Numbered from the stretch's first letter, positions 7,987 to 15,801 are shown. The stretch: DNA of 64,000 bases from Mangrovimicrobium sp033283385 (GCA_033283385.1 JAWMQQ010000001.1:1736001-1800000), one strand, 5' to 3'. Notes: generated by a model from the sequence alone, not told the origin. Numbers and translations are program-made.

Positions 7987-8325
7987 ATGAGCCTGCTTAT
8001 TCCCAGCGCCCACGCCCAGGCAGCGGGCGGCCAGCCCCCGCCCGGCGGCGAACTGTTCCAGATCGGTTTCCTGGTACTGCTTTTTGTCCTGTTCTATTTC
8101 ATCGCCATCCGGCCCCAGCGCAAGCGCCAGAAGGAACACGCCGAACTTGTCGGCAGCCTGTCCAAGGGCGACGAGGTGGTGACCAGCTCCGGCATTCTCG
8201 GCAAGGTCACCAGCCTGGACGACAATTACATGGTGCTGGCCGTCGCGCCCAACGTGGAAATGAAATTCCAGCGCGTGCACGTCCACGCCGTCCTGCCCAA
8301 GGGCACCCTGAAAACCATCGGCTGA
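7987..8325 (+). CDS. yajC: Sec translocase accessory subunit YajC
   Basis: A 112-residue YajC. It has a short periplasmic or membrane-entry N-terminus, a single transmembrane helix at about residues 23-41 (IGFLVLLFVLFYFIAI), then the family signature RPQRKRQKEH and a cytoplasmic YajC core (LSKGDEVVTSSGILGKVTSLDD). YajC binds SecDF and SecYEG in the inner membrane. The usual arrangement is tgt-yajC-secD-secF; here xthA lies upstream and a desulfhydrase gene 8 bp downstream, with no tgt, secD or secF in the window. Confidence 0.96.
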   Translation: MSLLIPSAHAQAAGGQPPPGGELFQIGFLVLLFVLFYFIAIRPQRKRQKEHAELVGSLSKGDEVVTSSGILGKVTSLDDNYMVLAVAPNVEMKFQRVHVHAVLPKGTLKTIG

Positions 8326-8332
8326 CCACCGC

Positions 8333-9334
8333 GTGGCGTGCGCCCCGATTGACTACCCGCGCCGGAATTCGCTGGCGCGCACGCCCACCCCCCTGCAGTT
8401 TCTCGAACGCGCCACCGCCCGCTGGGGTGGCGAGCACCGCCTCTGGCTGAAGCGCGACGACCTCACCGGCTGCCTGCTCAGCGGCAACAAGGTGCGCAAG
8501 CTGGAGTTCATCACCGCCTACGCCCAGGACAACGGTTACGACACCCTGGTCACCTGCGGCGGCCTGCAGTCCAACCACGCCCGCGCCACCGCCTTCGCCG
8601 GGGCCCAGCTGGGCATGAAGGTGCACCTGATCCTGCGCGGCGAAGCGCCGCAGTCCCCCGAGGGCAACCTGTTGCTGGATCACCTGGCCGGCGCCGCGGT
8701 GAGTTGCTATTCCCTGCGCGAGTACCTCGGCGACCTCGACGGCCTGTTCCGCCACTGGCAGGCGCACTACGCGCAGCAGGGGCGCCGTGCCCTGGCCATT
8801 CCCACCGGGGGCAGCGACGGACTCGGCGTGTGGGGCTACATCGCCGCCTGCGAGGAATTGCGCGAGGATTTCGCCGCGGCGGGGATCGGGGAGGCGCACA
8901 TCGTCTGCGCCACCGGCTCCGGCGGGACCCAGGCGGGGCTCACCCTGGGCGCACACTTGCACGACCTGCCGGCACTGGTTTGGGGCATCAACGTCTGTGA
9001 CGACGAGGCCTACTTCCTCGACAAGGTCGCCGCGGATGCAGCCGACTGGCGCGAGCGCTACCCGCAGGTTCCGGCGATTGCGCCGGACACGCGCGTGATC
9101 GACGGCTATGTCGGGGCCGGCTACGCCAAGGCGAGTCCCGAGGTGTTCGAGGTGATCAAGACCATGGCCGCGCTGGAGGGTGTCCTGCTGGACCCGGTTT
9201 ACACTGGCAAGGCTTTTGCAGGCATGCTGGCGGAGATCGCCGCGGGGCGGTTCGCCGGCCGGCGCGATATCGTGTTCGTGCACACCGGCGGCGTATTCGG
9301 CGTATTTCCGCAAAGCCAGGGTTTTCACTGGTAA
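8333..9334 (+). CDS. D-cysteine desulfhydrase / ACC deaminase-family PLP enzyme
   Basis: A 333-residue fold-type II PLP enzyme of the 1-aminocyclopropane-1-carboxylate deaminase/D-cysteine desulfhydrase family. WLKRDDLTGCLLSGNKVRKLEF contains the PLP-binding Lys53, CGGLQSNHARATA is the substrate loop, and CATGSGGTQAGL binds the PLP phosphate. D-cysteine desulfhydrase converts D-cysteine to pyruvate, H2S and ammonia, the more likely role; true ACC deaminase or a broader D-amino acid lyase cannot be excluded. The start is GTG 8333, 8 bp after yajC, with no clear ribosome binding site. The stop lies in the first unit of a 19-bp tandem duplication. Confidence 0.88.
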   Translation: MACAPIDYPRRNSLARTPTPLQFLERATARWGGEHRLWLKRDDLTGCLLSGNKVRKLEFITAYAQDNGYDTLVTCGGLQSNHARATAFAGAQLGMKVHLILRGEAPQSPEGNLLLDHLAGAAVSCYSLREYLGDLDGLFRHWQAHYAQQGRRALAIPTGGSDGLGVWGYIAACEELREDFAAAGIGEAHIVCATGSGGTQAGLTLGAHLHDLPALVWGINVCDDEAYFLDKVAADAADWRERYPQVPAIAPDTRVIDGYVGAGYAKASPEVFEVIKTMAALEGVLLDPVYTGKAFAGMLAEIAAGRFAGRRDIVFVHTGGVFGVFPQSQGFHW

Positions 9335-9357
9335 CGCGCCAGGGCTTTCGCTGGTAA
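9316..9357 (+). repeat. 19-bp tandem duplication across a stop codon
   Basis: CCAGGGTTTTCACTGGTAA (9316-9334, last codons of the desulfhydrase gene) is repeated with two transitions as CCAGGGCTTTCGCTGGTAA at 9339-9357. Each copy can form a small CCAG/CTGG hairpin and each ends in TAA. It looks like a recent local duplication of the gene end. Confidence 0.8.
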
Positions 9358-9401
9358 ACAGCGACGCCCGTGGCATGATGTTGTTTTAGTTTGGGGGCGA
9401 C

Positions 9402-10739
9402 ATGAGAGATCTCATCATCACGGTCAACGGCTGGGCCTGGGGCCCGGTCATGCTGGTATTGCTGCTGGGGACGGGAATCTATCTCAGCCTCGGCCTGCGC
9501 TTCATGACCCTGCGCAAGATTCCCGTCGCGCTGCGGCTGTTGCTGCAGGGGCGCGATGGGAAGGGCGATGGCGATATCTCGCCATTCAGTGCGCTGATGA
9601 CCTCGCTGTCGGCCACCATCGGTACCGGCAATATCGCCGGGGTCGCCACGGCCGTCGCCCTCGGTGGGCCCGGTGCGCTGTTCTGGATGTGGATGACCGC
9701 TCTGTTCGGCATGGCCACCAAGTACGCCGAGGCGGTTTGCGCCGTGTCCTTCCGCGAGCAGGACGAGGAGGGCAATTACAGCGGCGGCCCCATGTACTAC
9801 ATTCGCAACGGGCTCAAGTCCCACTGGCACTGGCTGGCCTACGCCTTCGCAATCTTCGGCTCGCTGGCCGGTTTCGGCCTTGCCAACACGGTGCAATCGA
9901 ACTCGGTCGCCGAGGTACTGGGCGACGCCTTCGGCGTTCCGCCCATCGTCACCGGCCTGGTGCTGATGGTGTTGGTGGGCGCGGTGGTTCTCGGGGGCGT
10001 CAAGCGTATCGCCGCGGTGGCGAGTTACCTGGTGCCGATGATGGCGCTCTCGTACGTGCTGCTTTCGGTGTTGGTGCTGATGCTGCACGCCAGCGAGATC
10101 CCCGCCGCGATAGTCCATATCGTCAGCTCGGCGATGAACGGGTCCGCGGCAGCGGGGGGGTTCGCCGGCGCCTCGGTGTGGGCGGCCCTGCGCTTCGGCG
10201 TCGCCCGCGGTATTTTCTCCAACGAGGCGGGCCTGGGCAGCGCGCCCATCGCCCACGCCGCGGCCCGCACCAACCAGCCGGTGCAGCAGGGCATGATCGC
10301 CATGCTCGGCACCTTCATCGACACGCTGGTGGTGTGCAGCATGACCGGCCTGGTGATCGTCATCATGGATGTGCTGCCCAGCGGCGACAGCGGCGCCACG
10401 CTGACCTCCGCGGCCTTCGCCACCGCCTTCCCGGGAGGGGAGTACATCGTCACCATCGGCCTGTGCCTGTTCGCATTCACCACCATGATCGGCTGGTCCT
10501 TCTACGGCGAGCGCTGCCTGGTGTTCCTGGTGGGCGCGCGCGGCATCCTGCCGTTCCGCATTCTCTGGGTGCTGGCGATCCCCGCGGGTACGCTGGTCCA
10601 TCTCGACCTGGTCTGGCTGATCGCCGATACGCTCAACGCGTTCATGGCGATTCCCAACCTGATCGCGCTGCTGCTGCTGTCACCGCTGGTGTTCCGCACC
10701 ACGCGGGCCTACTTCGAAAACCGCGACACGCCGCACTGA
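9402..10739 (+). CDS. Alanine or glycine:cation symporter (AGCS family)
   Basis: A 445-residue inner-membrane transporter with about ten to eleven hydrophobic segments. Family signatures are the substrate/sodium site SLSATIGTGNIAGVATA (about residues 68-84), the KYAEAVCAVSFRE block with GGPMYYI just after, and FSNEAGLGSAPIAHAAA in the middle. AGCS proteins import alanine or glycine with Na+ or H+. A GGGGGC ribosome binding site precedes ATG 9402. No amino acid catabolic gene adjoins it except the upstream desulfhydrase, 67 bp away, so a common role in small amino acid uptake and breakdown is possible but speculative. Confidence 0.95.
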   Translation: MRDLIITVNGWAWGPVMLVLLLGTGIYLSLGLRFMTLRKIPVALRLLLQGRDGKGDGDISPFSALMTSLSATIGTGNIAGVATAVALGGPGALFWMWMTALFGMATKYAEAVCAVSFREQDEEGNYSGGPMYYIRNGLKSHWHWLAYAFAIFGSLAGFGLANTVQSNSVAEVLGDAFGVPPIVTGLVLMVLVGAVVLGGVKRIAAVASYLVPMMALSYVLLSVLVLMLHASEIPAAIVHIVSSAMNGSAAAGGFAGASVWAALRFGVARGIFSNEAGLGSAPIAHAAARTNQPVQQGMIAMLGTFIDTLVVCSMTGLVIVIMDVLPSGDSGATLTSAAFATAFPGGEYIVTIGLCLFAFTTMIGWSFYGERCLVFLVGARGILPFRILWVLAIPAGTLVHLDLVWLIADTLNAFMAIPNLIALLLLSPLVFRTTRAYFENRDTPH

Positions 10740-10815
10740 GCGGCGGCGGGTTGCGATCCGGCGGGTATCGCCTATAGTCCGGGTGTCTTGTGGCACACTC
10801 CGAGGAGGATTCGCC

Positions 10816-11457
10816 ATGACACCCTGGGAAATCGAAGCAGTAGAACTCGTCACCTGCAACTGCGCCTACGGCTGTCCCTGCCAGTTCAATGCGCTCCCCA
10901 CCCACGGCAACTGCGAGGCAGTGGCCGGCATGTCGATATCGCGGGGCTACTTCGGTGAAGTCAAACTGGACGGCCTGCGCACGGTGACCGCGATGTGCTG
11001 GCCGGGGCCAATCCACGAAGGGCAGGGCAAGGCACTGATCGTCGTCGACGAACGGGCCGACGCCGCCCAGCGCGAGGCGCTGCTCACCATTCTCAGCGGG
11101 CAGGAAACCGACGCCGGTGCCACCATCTGGAATGTCTTTGCCGCCACCCTCGACGAAGTGTTCGAGCCGCGTTTCCTCCCCATCGATATCGACGTCGACG
11201 TCGAGGCCCGCATCGGCCACGTGCGCGTCGAGGGCCTGGTCAGCACCAGCGGGCAACCGATACGCAACCCGGTGACCGGTGAAGAGCATCGCGTGCGCAT
11301 CGACCTGCCGGGCGGATTCGAGTACACGCTGGCGGAGATGGGAGCATCGAGCTTCAAGACCACGGGCCCGATCGAGATGGAATTCGAGGACCGCTACGCC
11401 CAGTTCGCCCACCTGCACATCGGCAACCACGGGGTGGTCCACCCGCGCGCCGCCTGA
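10816..11457 (+). CDS. DUF1326 cysteine-rich protein
   Basis: A 213-residue protein of the uncharacterised DUF1326 family. The N-terminal signature is VTCNCAYGCPCQFNA (residues 13-27), with four cysteines in a CxCxxxCxC spacing that looks metal- or disulfide-forming. A fifth cysteine follows in GNCEAV and another in AMCWPGP. The rest is predicted beta-rich, with no signal peptide or membrane helix. ATG 10816 has an excellent AGGAGG site and is preferred over an upstream TTG. It precedes a DUF2182 membrane protein by 15 bp, a pairing known from other proteobacteria; the two probably act together, but what they do is not known. Confidence 0.88.
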   Translation: MTPWEIEAVELVTCNCAYGCPCQFNALPTHGNCEAVAGMSISRGYFGEVKLDGLRTVTAMCWPGPIHEGQGKALIVVDERADAAQREALLTILSGQETDAGATIWNVFAATLDEVFEPRFLPIDIDVDVEARIGHVRVEGLVSTSGQPIRNPVTGEEHRVRIDLPGGFEYTLAEMGASSFKTTGPIEMEFEDRYAQFAHLHIGNHGVVHPRAA

Positions 11458-11472
11458 GCGGGGAACGACGGC

Positions 11473-12318
11473 ATGTCCCCGTCCCCGGCAGCGGCCACAT
11501 TCGCCGAGCGCCTGCTGCGCCGCGAACGCGCGCTGGTACTGGCGGGCATCGCAGTAATCTGCGGCCTGTGCTGGTACTACCTGTGGCTGGGGGCGGGAAC
11601 CGGGATGAGTCCGCTGGCCATGTCCACGTTCGAGTTCCCGCCGCCACCGCGAGCGTCGGGGGCGATACCCTGGAACATCACCTACTGGCTGTTCATGCTG
11701 TGCATGTGGTGGGCGATGATGGTCGCCATGATGCTGCCCGGCGCCGCGCCGACCCTGCTGCTGTACGCGCGCGTGTTCCGGCACAACCGGCCGGCCAGCC
11801 GGCTCGCCAGCCCCGCCGTACCCACCGCCGGTTTTCTCAGTGGCTACCTGCTGGCCTGGCTGGGATTCAGCCTGCTCGCCACCGCCGCCCAGTGGGGCCT
11901 GGAGCAACTGGGCCTGCTGCACCGCATGCTGATGTGGAGCAGCAGCTACCTGCTCTCCGCCGCGGTCCTGCTGGTGGCGGGCGCCTACCAGTTCACGCCG
12001 GCCAAGCGCACCTGCCTGCGCCACTGCCGCCAGCCCGCGTCGTTTCTCAGCCGGCACTGGCGCAGCGGCCAGGCCGGCGCCCTGCGCATGGGCATCCACC
12101 ACGGGCTTTACTGCGTCGCCTGCTGCTGGGCAATCATGCTGCTGCTGTTTGTCGGCGGTGTGATGAACCTCGTCTGGATCGCCGGTCTCGCACTGCTGGT
12201 GCTGCTGGAAAAACTGCTGCCGGCGGGGGAGTGGCTGGCGCGCGCGGCGGGGACCGCCATGCTTGCCGGGGGAGCCTGGCTGATATTTGAGTGGACGACA
12301 CTGCCGGCGACTGGGTAA
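11473..12318 (+). CDS. DUF2182 predicted metal-binding membrane protein
   Basis: A 281-residue inner-membrane protein with about six to seven transmembrane helices (first near residues 21-38, second 68-92). Family hallmarks are MWWAMMVAMMLPGAAP in the second helix, a cysteine pair in KRTCLRHC (loop near residue 178) and HHGLYCVACCWAIMLL in a later helix. Methionine- and cysteine-rich helices suggest metal binding, and the family (COG5486) is described as predicted metal-binding. It follows the DUF1326 gene closely; the next gene's ATG lies 11 bp beyond its stop. Function is not established. Confidence 0.88.
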   Translation: MSPSPAAATFAERLLRRERALVLAGIAVICGLCWYYLWLGAGTGMSPLAMSTFEFPPPPRASGAIPWNITYWLFMLCMWWAMMVAMMLPGAAPTLLLYARVFRHNRPASRLASPAVPTAGFLSGYLLAWLGFSLLATAAQWGLEQLGLLHRMLMWSSSYLLSAAVLLVAGAYQFTPAKRTCLRHCRQPASFLSRHWRSGQAGALRMGIHHGLYCVACCWAIMLLLFVGGVMNLVWIAGLALLVLLEKLLPAGEWLARAAGTAMLAGGAWLIFEWTTLPATG

Positions 12319-12328
12319 TCTGCCCGAC

Positions 12329-13228
12329 ATGCCCGAAACCATCGACGATAAACTGGTCATCGCGATTTCCTCGCGGGCCCTGTTCGACCTGAGCGCCAGC
12401 CACCAGGTATTCCAGAACGAGGGCCTCGAGGCCTATTCCGCCTACCAGATCGAGCACGAGGACGAGCCGCTCGCACCGGGCGAAGCCTTTCCACTCGCGC
12501 AGAAATTGCTGCGCATCAACGACCAGCTCGGCGGCGACGCCCGTGTCGAGATCGTGCTGCTCTCGCGCAACAGCGCGGATACCGGCCTGCGCGTGTTCAA
12601 CTCCATCGAGCACTACGGGCTGGCCATCCGGCGCGCGGCGTTCTGTGGCGGCGAGAGCCCCTGGCGCTATATCAACGCCTTCGGCTGCCAGCTGTTCCTC
12701 TCCAACGAGGCCGAGGATGTACGCTACGCGCTGGACTGCGGTGTCGCGGCGGCAACGCTGCTCTCCGGCGGCAGCCAGGACTCCGGCAGCGACCAGCTGC
12801 GCTTCGCCTTCGACGGCGACGCGGTGATATTCTCCGACGAGGCCGAGCGGGTGTACAAGAGCGAGGGCCTCGAGGCCTTTACCGCCAGCGAGAAAGCCTC
12901 CGCGCGCCAGCCCCTGGCCGGCGGGCCGTTCAAGCCCTTCCTCTCGGCGCTGCACCGCCTGCAGCAGGCGTTTCCCGCCAGCGAGGCGCCGATTCGCACG
13001 GCACTGGTGACGGCGCGCTCCGCGCCGGCGCACGAGCGGGTGATCCGCACCCTGCGGGCCTGGAACATCCGCATCGACGAATCCATCTTCCTCGGCGGAC
13101 TGGACAAGGGGCAATTCCTGCGCGCCTACCGCGCCGACGTGTTCTTCGACGACCAGCAGACCCACTGCCAGTCCGCCAGCGCCCACGTGGCCACCGGTCA
13201 CGTCCCGCACGGGGTGGCGAATAACTGA
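12329..13228 (+). CDS. 5'-nucleotidase of the cytosolic cN-I type
   Basis: A 299-residue protein of the 5'-nucleotidase family that also contains animal cytosolic 5'-nucleotidases IA/IB. Shared blocks are VIAISSRALFDL at the start, YQIEHEDEPLAPGEAFP, FNSIEHYGL, GGESPWRYINAF and the haloacid-dehalogenase nucleophile region FDGDAVIFSDEAERVY (about residues 162-177). The animal enzymes dephosphorylate AMP and other nucleoside monophosphates; the bacterial substrate is inferred to be similar. ATG 12329 is chosen over an upstream TTG inside the preceding gene, although neither has a convincing ribosome binding site. It may be read through from the DUF1326-DUF2182 pair. Confidence 0.88.
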   Translation: MPETIDDKLVIAISSRALFDLSASHQVFQNEGLEAYSAYQIEHEDEPLAPGEAFPLAQKLLRINDQLGGDARVEIVLLSRNSADTGLRVFNSIEHYGLAIRRAAFCGGESPWRYINAFGCQLFLSNEAEDVRYALDCGVAAATLLSGGSQDSGSDQLRFAFDGDAVIFSDEAERVYKSEGLEAFTASEKASARQPLAGGPFKPFLSALHRLQQAFPASEAPIRTALVTARSAPAHERVIRTLRAWNIRIDESIFLGGLDKGQFLRAYRADVFFDDQQTHCQSASAHVATGHVPHGVANN

Positions 13229-13271
13229 TTCCTGACTAGCGAAATACCCGCGCCAGGCTTCCCTCCAGTTA

Positions 13272-13289
13272 TTCCATTACTTCATGGAA
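13272..13289. promoter_or_regulatory. Inverted repeat upstream of cysB
   Basis: TTCCAT-N6-ATGGAA at 13272-13289 lies about 165 bp before cysB. CysB represses its own gene in enteric bacteria and binds loosely conserved AT-rich sites, so this could be its autoregulatory site; the sequence alone does not show that. Confidence 0.3.
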
Positions 13290-13326
13290 ATTCCCCCTCC
13301 CTATGGCTACCCTGTCATAAGACGGG

Positions 13327-13369
13327 GGTTTGAAGTTGCGGACGGGTGTTGCCCGCCGCAATTCAAACC
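13327..13369 (+). promoter_or_regulatory. Long hairpin in the cysB leader
   Basis: Arms GGTTTGAAGTTGCGG (13327-13341) and CCGCAATTCAAACC (13356-13369) pair along 14 bp with one bulged G, and an inner CGGG/CCCG stem closes a five-base loop. It ends 83 bp before the cysB ATG, so if transcription starts upstream it forms a stable 5' leader structure. No T-run follows, so it is not a plain terminator. Confidence 0.5.
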
Positions 13370-13452
13370 GGCTTGGGTGCGATATTGGAAGTGTGGAAGT
13401 TTCTTCCGAAATCGCTGGATGGCGTGCTGTTTTTCGGGGTGGGGAGAGTGGA

Positions 13453-14427
13453 ATGAAGCTGCAGCAGTTGCGCTATATCTGGGAGGTCGCGCATCACGAC
13501 CTGAACGTGTCTGCGACCGCGCAGAGCCTCTACACCTCGCAGCCGGGCATCAGCAAGCAGATACGCCTGCTGGAGGATGAACTGGGCGTTGAGGTGTTCG
13601 CCCGCAGCGGCAAGCACCTGACCCATGTGACCCCGGCGGGCCAGGCGATACTGGAAGCGGCGGGGGAGGTGCTGCGCAAGGTCGAGAGCATCAAGCAGGT
13701 CGCCCAGGAGTACTCGAACGAGAAAAAGGGCAGCCTCTCCATCGCCACCACCCACACCCAGGCGCGTTACGCGCTGCCCGCCACCATCCGCGGATTCATC
13801 GAGCGGTACCCCGACGTCTCCCTGCACATGCACCAGGGCACGCCCATGCAGATCTCGCAGATGGCGGCCGACGGCACCGTGGACTTCGCCATCGCCACCG
13901 AGGCGCTGGAACTGTTCTCCGACCTCATCATGATGCCCTGCTACCGCTGGAACCGCTGCATCCTGGTGCCGCGCGACCACCCGCTGGCGCAGCTCTCCAA
14001 ACTGACGCTGGAAGACGTGGCGGCGCATCCCATCGTGACCTACGTGTTCGGCTTTACCGGCCGCTCGCGGCTGGACGAGGCCTTCGTCGACAAGGGCCTG
14101 GTGCCAAAAGTGGTATTCACCGCCGCTGACGCCGACGTCATCAAGACCTACGTACGCCTGGGACTCGGCATCGGCATCGTCGCCGCCATGGCCCACGACC
14201 CGGAGATCGACGAGGACCTGGTCGCGCTGGATGCCAGCCACCTGTTCGCCAGCAGCGTGACCAAGATCGGCTGCCGCCGCGGCACCTTCCTGCGCGGCTA
14301 CATGTACGAATTCATCGAGGACTTCGCCCCCCACCTCAATCGCGAGGTGGTGCAGGAGGCCTTCCAGAGCCACACCAAGGCGGAGATCGAGGAACTCTTC
14401 TCCCACATCGACCTGCCGGTCTACTGA
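13453..14427 (+). CDS. cysB: LysR-type cysteine regulon activator CysB
   Basis: A 324-residue LysR-type regulator with the exact length of CysB. The N-terminal helix-turn-helix is at about residues 1-60 (MKLQQLRYIWEVAHHDLNVS, then TSQPGISKQIRLLEDELG). The effector domain contains TTHTQARYALP and IVTYVFGFTGRS, both typical of CysB and its ligand pocket for sulfate/O-acetylserine-type effectors. CysB activates sulfate uptake and cysteine synthesis genes. A GGGGAGAG ribosome binding site supports ATG 13453; an upstream 41-codon extension is discarded. A leader hairpin and a possible operator precede it. cysG, a siroheme gene of the same pathway, is elsewhere in the window at 47839. Confidence 0.96.
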   Translation: MKLQQLRYIWEVAHHDLNVSATAQSLYTSQPGISKQIRLLEDELGVEVFARSGKHLTHVTPAGQAILEAAGEVLRKVESIKQVAQEYSNEKKGSLSIATTHTQARYALPATIRGFIERYPDVSLHMHQGTPMQISQMAADGTVDFAIATEALELFSDLIMMPCYRWNRCILVPRDHPLAQLSKLTLEDVAAHPIVTYVFGFTGRSRLDEAFVDKGLVPKVVFTAADADVIKTYVRLGLGIGIVAAMAHDPEIDEDLVALDASHLFASSVTKIGCRRGTFLRGYMYEFIEDFAPHLNREVVQEAFQSHTKAEIEELFSHIDLPVY

Positions 14428-14437
14428 CTTCTCTCCC

Positions 14438-14543
14438 GTAGGAGCCTGCTACGCAGGCGATCGCCGCGGCTTCGGCCCGGCCCCGTAATCGCGCGCATAG
14501 CGCGCTGCTACAACGAGGGATCGCCTGCGTAGCAGGCTCCTAC
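14438..14543. repeat. REP/BIME-like cluster, cysB-thrH gap
   Basis: One forward unit GTAGGAGCCTGCTACGCAGG (from 14438), a GC-variant inverse unit (14487-14511, GCGCGCATAGCGCGC core) and one full inverse unit (14519-14543). Outer units are mutually complementary, so the whole can fold into one large hairpin or separate small ones between cysB and thrH. Confidence 0.9.
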
Positions 14544-14621
14544 AGTAGGCGGGGACTTGTGCCACCGGGTGCAAACCCGTAGATTGTGCGGCTGTTTTTG
14601 ACTGCCGCAGGAGAAAAGCGC

Positions 14622-15239
14622 GTGGAACTGGCCTGTCTCGACCTCGAGGGCGTACTCGTCCCGGAAATCTGGATCGCATTCGCCGAGAAAACCGGCATCG
14701 AGGAGCTGCGCGCCACCACCCGCGACATTCCCGATTACAACGTGCTGATGCGCCAGCGCCTGGGCATCCTCGACCAGCACGGCCTGAAGCTCGACGACAT
14801 CCAGGACGTCATCGCCACCCTGGAACCGCTGCCCGGCGCCATCGACTTCGTCAACTGGCTGCGCGAGCGCTTCCAGGTGATCATCCTCTCCGACACGTTC
14901 TACGAGTTCTCCCAGCCGCTGATGCGCCAGCTCGGCTGGCCGACGCTGTTCTGCCACCGCCTGCTCACCGACGAATCGGGCAGGGTGGTCGACTACAAGC
15001 TGCGCCAGGAGGACCCGAAACGCGCCTCGGTCAAGGCGCTGCACACGCTGAACTACCGGGTGATCGCCGCCGGCGACTCCTACAACGACACCACGATGCT
15101 GGGCGAGGCCGATGTCGGCATCCTCATCCACGCCCCGCAAAACGTCATCGACGAGTTCCCCCAGTTCCGCTCGGTCGGCACGCTGGACGAGCTCAAGGTC
15201 GCCTTCCTCGAGGCCAGTAACCGCGACCTCGCTCTCTAA
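14622..15239 (+). CDS. thrH: Phosphoserine phosphatase / homoserine phosphotransferase ThrH
   Basis: A 205-residue HAD-superfamily enzyme that matches Pseudomonas ThrH in length and sequence pattern. The N-terminal CLDLEGVLVPEIW holds nucleophile Asp7 with Glu9, ILSDTFYEF is motif II, and AGDSYNDTTML is motif IV. ThrH dephosphorylates phosphoserine and can transfer the phosphate to homoserine, linking serine and threonine synthesis. The start is GTG 14622 with AGGAG nine bases upstream; the ATG at 14586 would add 12 residues that the family lacks. REP repeats precede it, and two nested-hairpin elements follow. Confidence 0.95.
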   Translation: MELACLDLEGVLVPEIWIAFAEKTGIEELRATTRDIPDYNVLMRQRLGILDQHGLKLDDIQDVIATLEPLPGAIDFVNWLRERFQVIILSDTFYEFSQPLMRQLGWPTLFCHRLLTDESGRVVDYKLRQEDPKRASVKALHTLNYRVIAAGDSYNDTTMLGEADVGILIHAPQNVIDEFPQFRSVGTLDELKVAFLEASNRDLAL

Positions 15240-15279
15240 TCCGGCTTCGCTGCCAGCTTCAGTCGGGGTCAGTGCCTTA

Positions 15280-15369
15280 GCGCTGGCTAGCGGCTGCGAT
15301 GACTGCCTGGGTTCGGAGCGTAAGCGCCGGCTGGCAGCTGCGACCTGATCGCTTGGGTTCGGTGCGAGA
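15280..15369. repeat. Imperfect 44-46 bp tandem repeat
   Basis: Two imperfect units, 15280-15323 and 15324-15369, each start GCGC(T/C)GGCT, contain GGGTTCGG near the end and are followed by another GCGCCGGC at 15370. They lie between thrH and the nested-hairpin element at 15385. No coding sense is visible. Confidence 0.6.
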
Positions 15370-15384
15370 GCGCCGGCCCGGCTA

Positions 15385-15480
15385 CCAGTAGGCCCTGCCC
15401 GGAAACCGCAAAAGCGCCATCCATGGCAGCTCGAGGGCGGCCGTCCATGGCCGCCCACGTTTCCGGGCAGGGCCTACTGG
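15385..15480 (-). repeat. Nested-hairpin element A
   Basis: Perfect 22-bp inverted arms at 15385-15406 (CCAGTAGGCCCTG...) and 15459-15480 enclose 52 bases holding two smaller hairpins: GCCATCCATGGC (15416-15427) and a ~10-bp stem GGGCGGCC.../...GGCCGCCC (15435-15456). Read on the minus strand the order is GGCCATGGACGG hairpin, then GCCATGGATGGC hairpin, then CGCTTTTG, matching elements B and C. The outer arm sequence is not shared with them. Lies between convergent thrH and pabB. Confidence 0.88.
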
Positions 15481-15680
15481 CATCCGGACCTCACATCGGC
15501 ACAACTATTCAGGCCCCATCGCGGACCACAGCTTCCGGCAGCAATTGCACGACTCAAGCATCTTTTCACGCCGAATCCGCCCAACTGTAGCCGCATGCCC
15601 CGAAACCACCTACATCAGGCATGCGTCCTAGGCGTCAGCGCTGACCGAAGCCAGGAAGAGCCGATGCAGCACTGATGCCA

Positions 15681-15801
15681 GGCTTTGCGAGCCGATAGCT
15701 CCTGTCCGGGACGTGAGCGGCCATGGATGGCCGCGATCGAGCCTGCACATGGATGTGCGCTTTTTGGCGGTCCCGGACAGGAGCTATCGGTTCGCGAAGC
15801 C
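15681..15801 (+). repeat. Nested-hairpin element B
   Basis: Perfect 21-bp arms at 15692-15712 (CCGATAGCTCCTG...) and 15770-15790, extended outward to 32 bp (15681-15712 with 15770-15801) by only two non-Watson-Crick pairs, both G-T. Inside are GCGGCCATGGATGGCCGC (15718-15735 region) and GCACATGGATGTGC (15745-15758), followed by GCTTTTTGGCG. It is the clearest member of the three-element family and lies just beyond the pabB stop. Confidence 0.9.

Noticed and set aside
10642..12360. A 572-codon minus-strand open frame
   Set aside because: Antisense to the symporter end, DUF1326 and DUF2182 genes, which have good starts, ribosome binding sites and family motifs.
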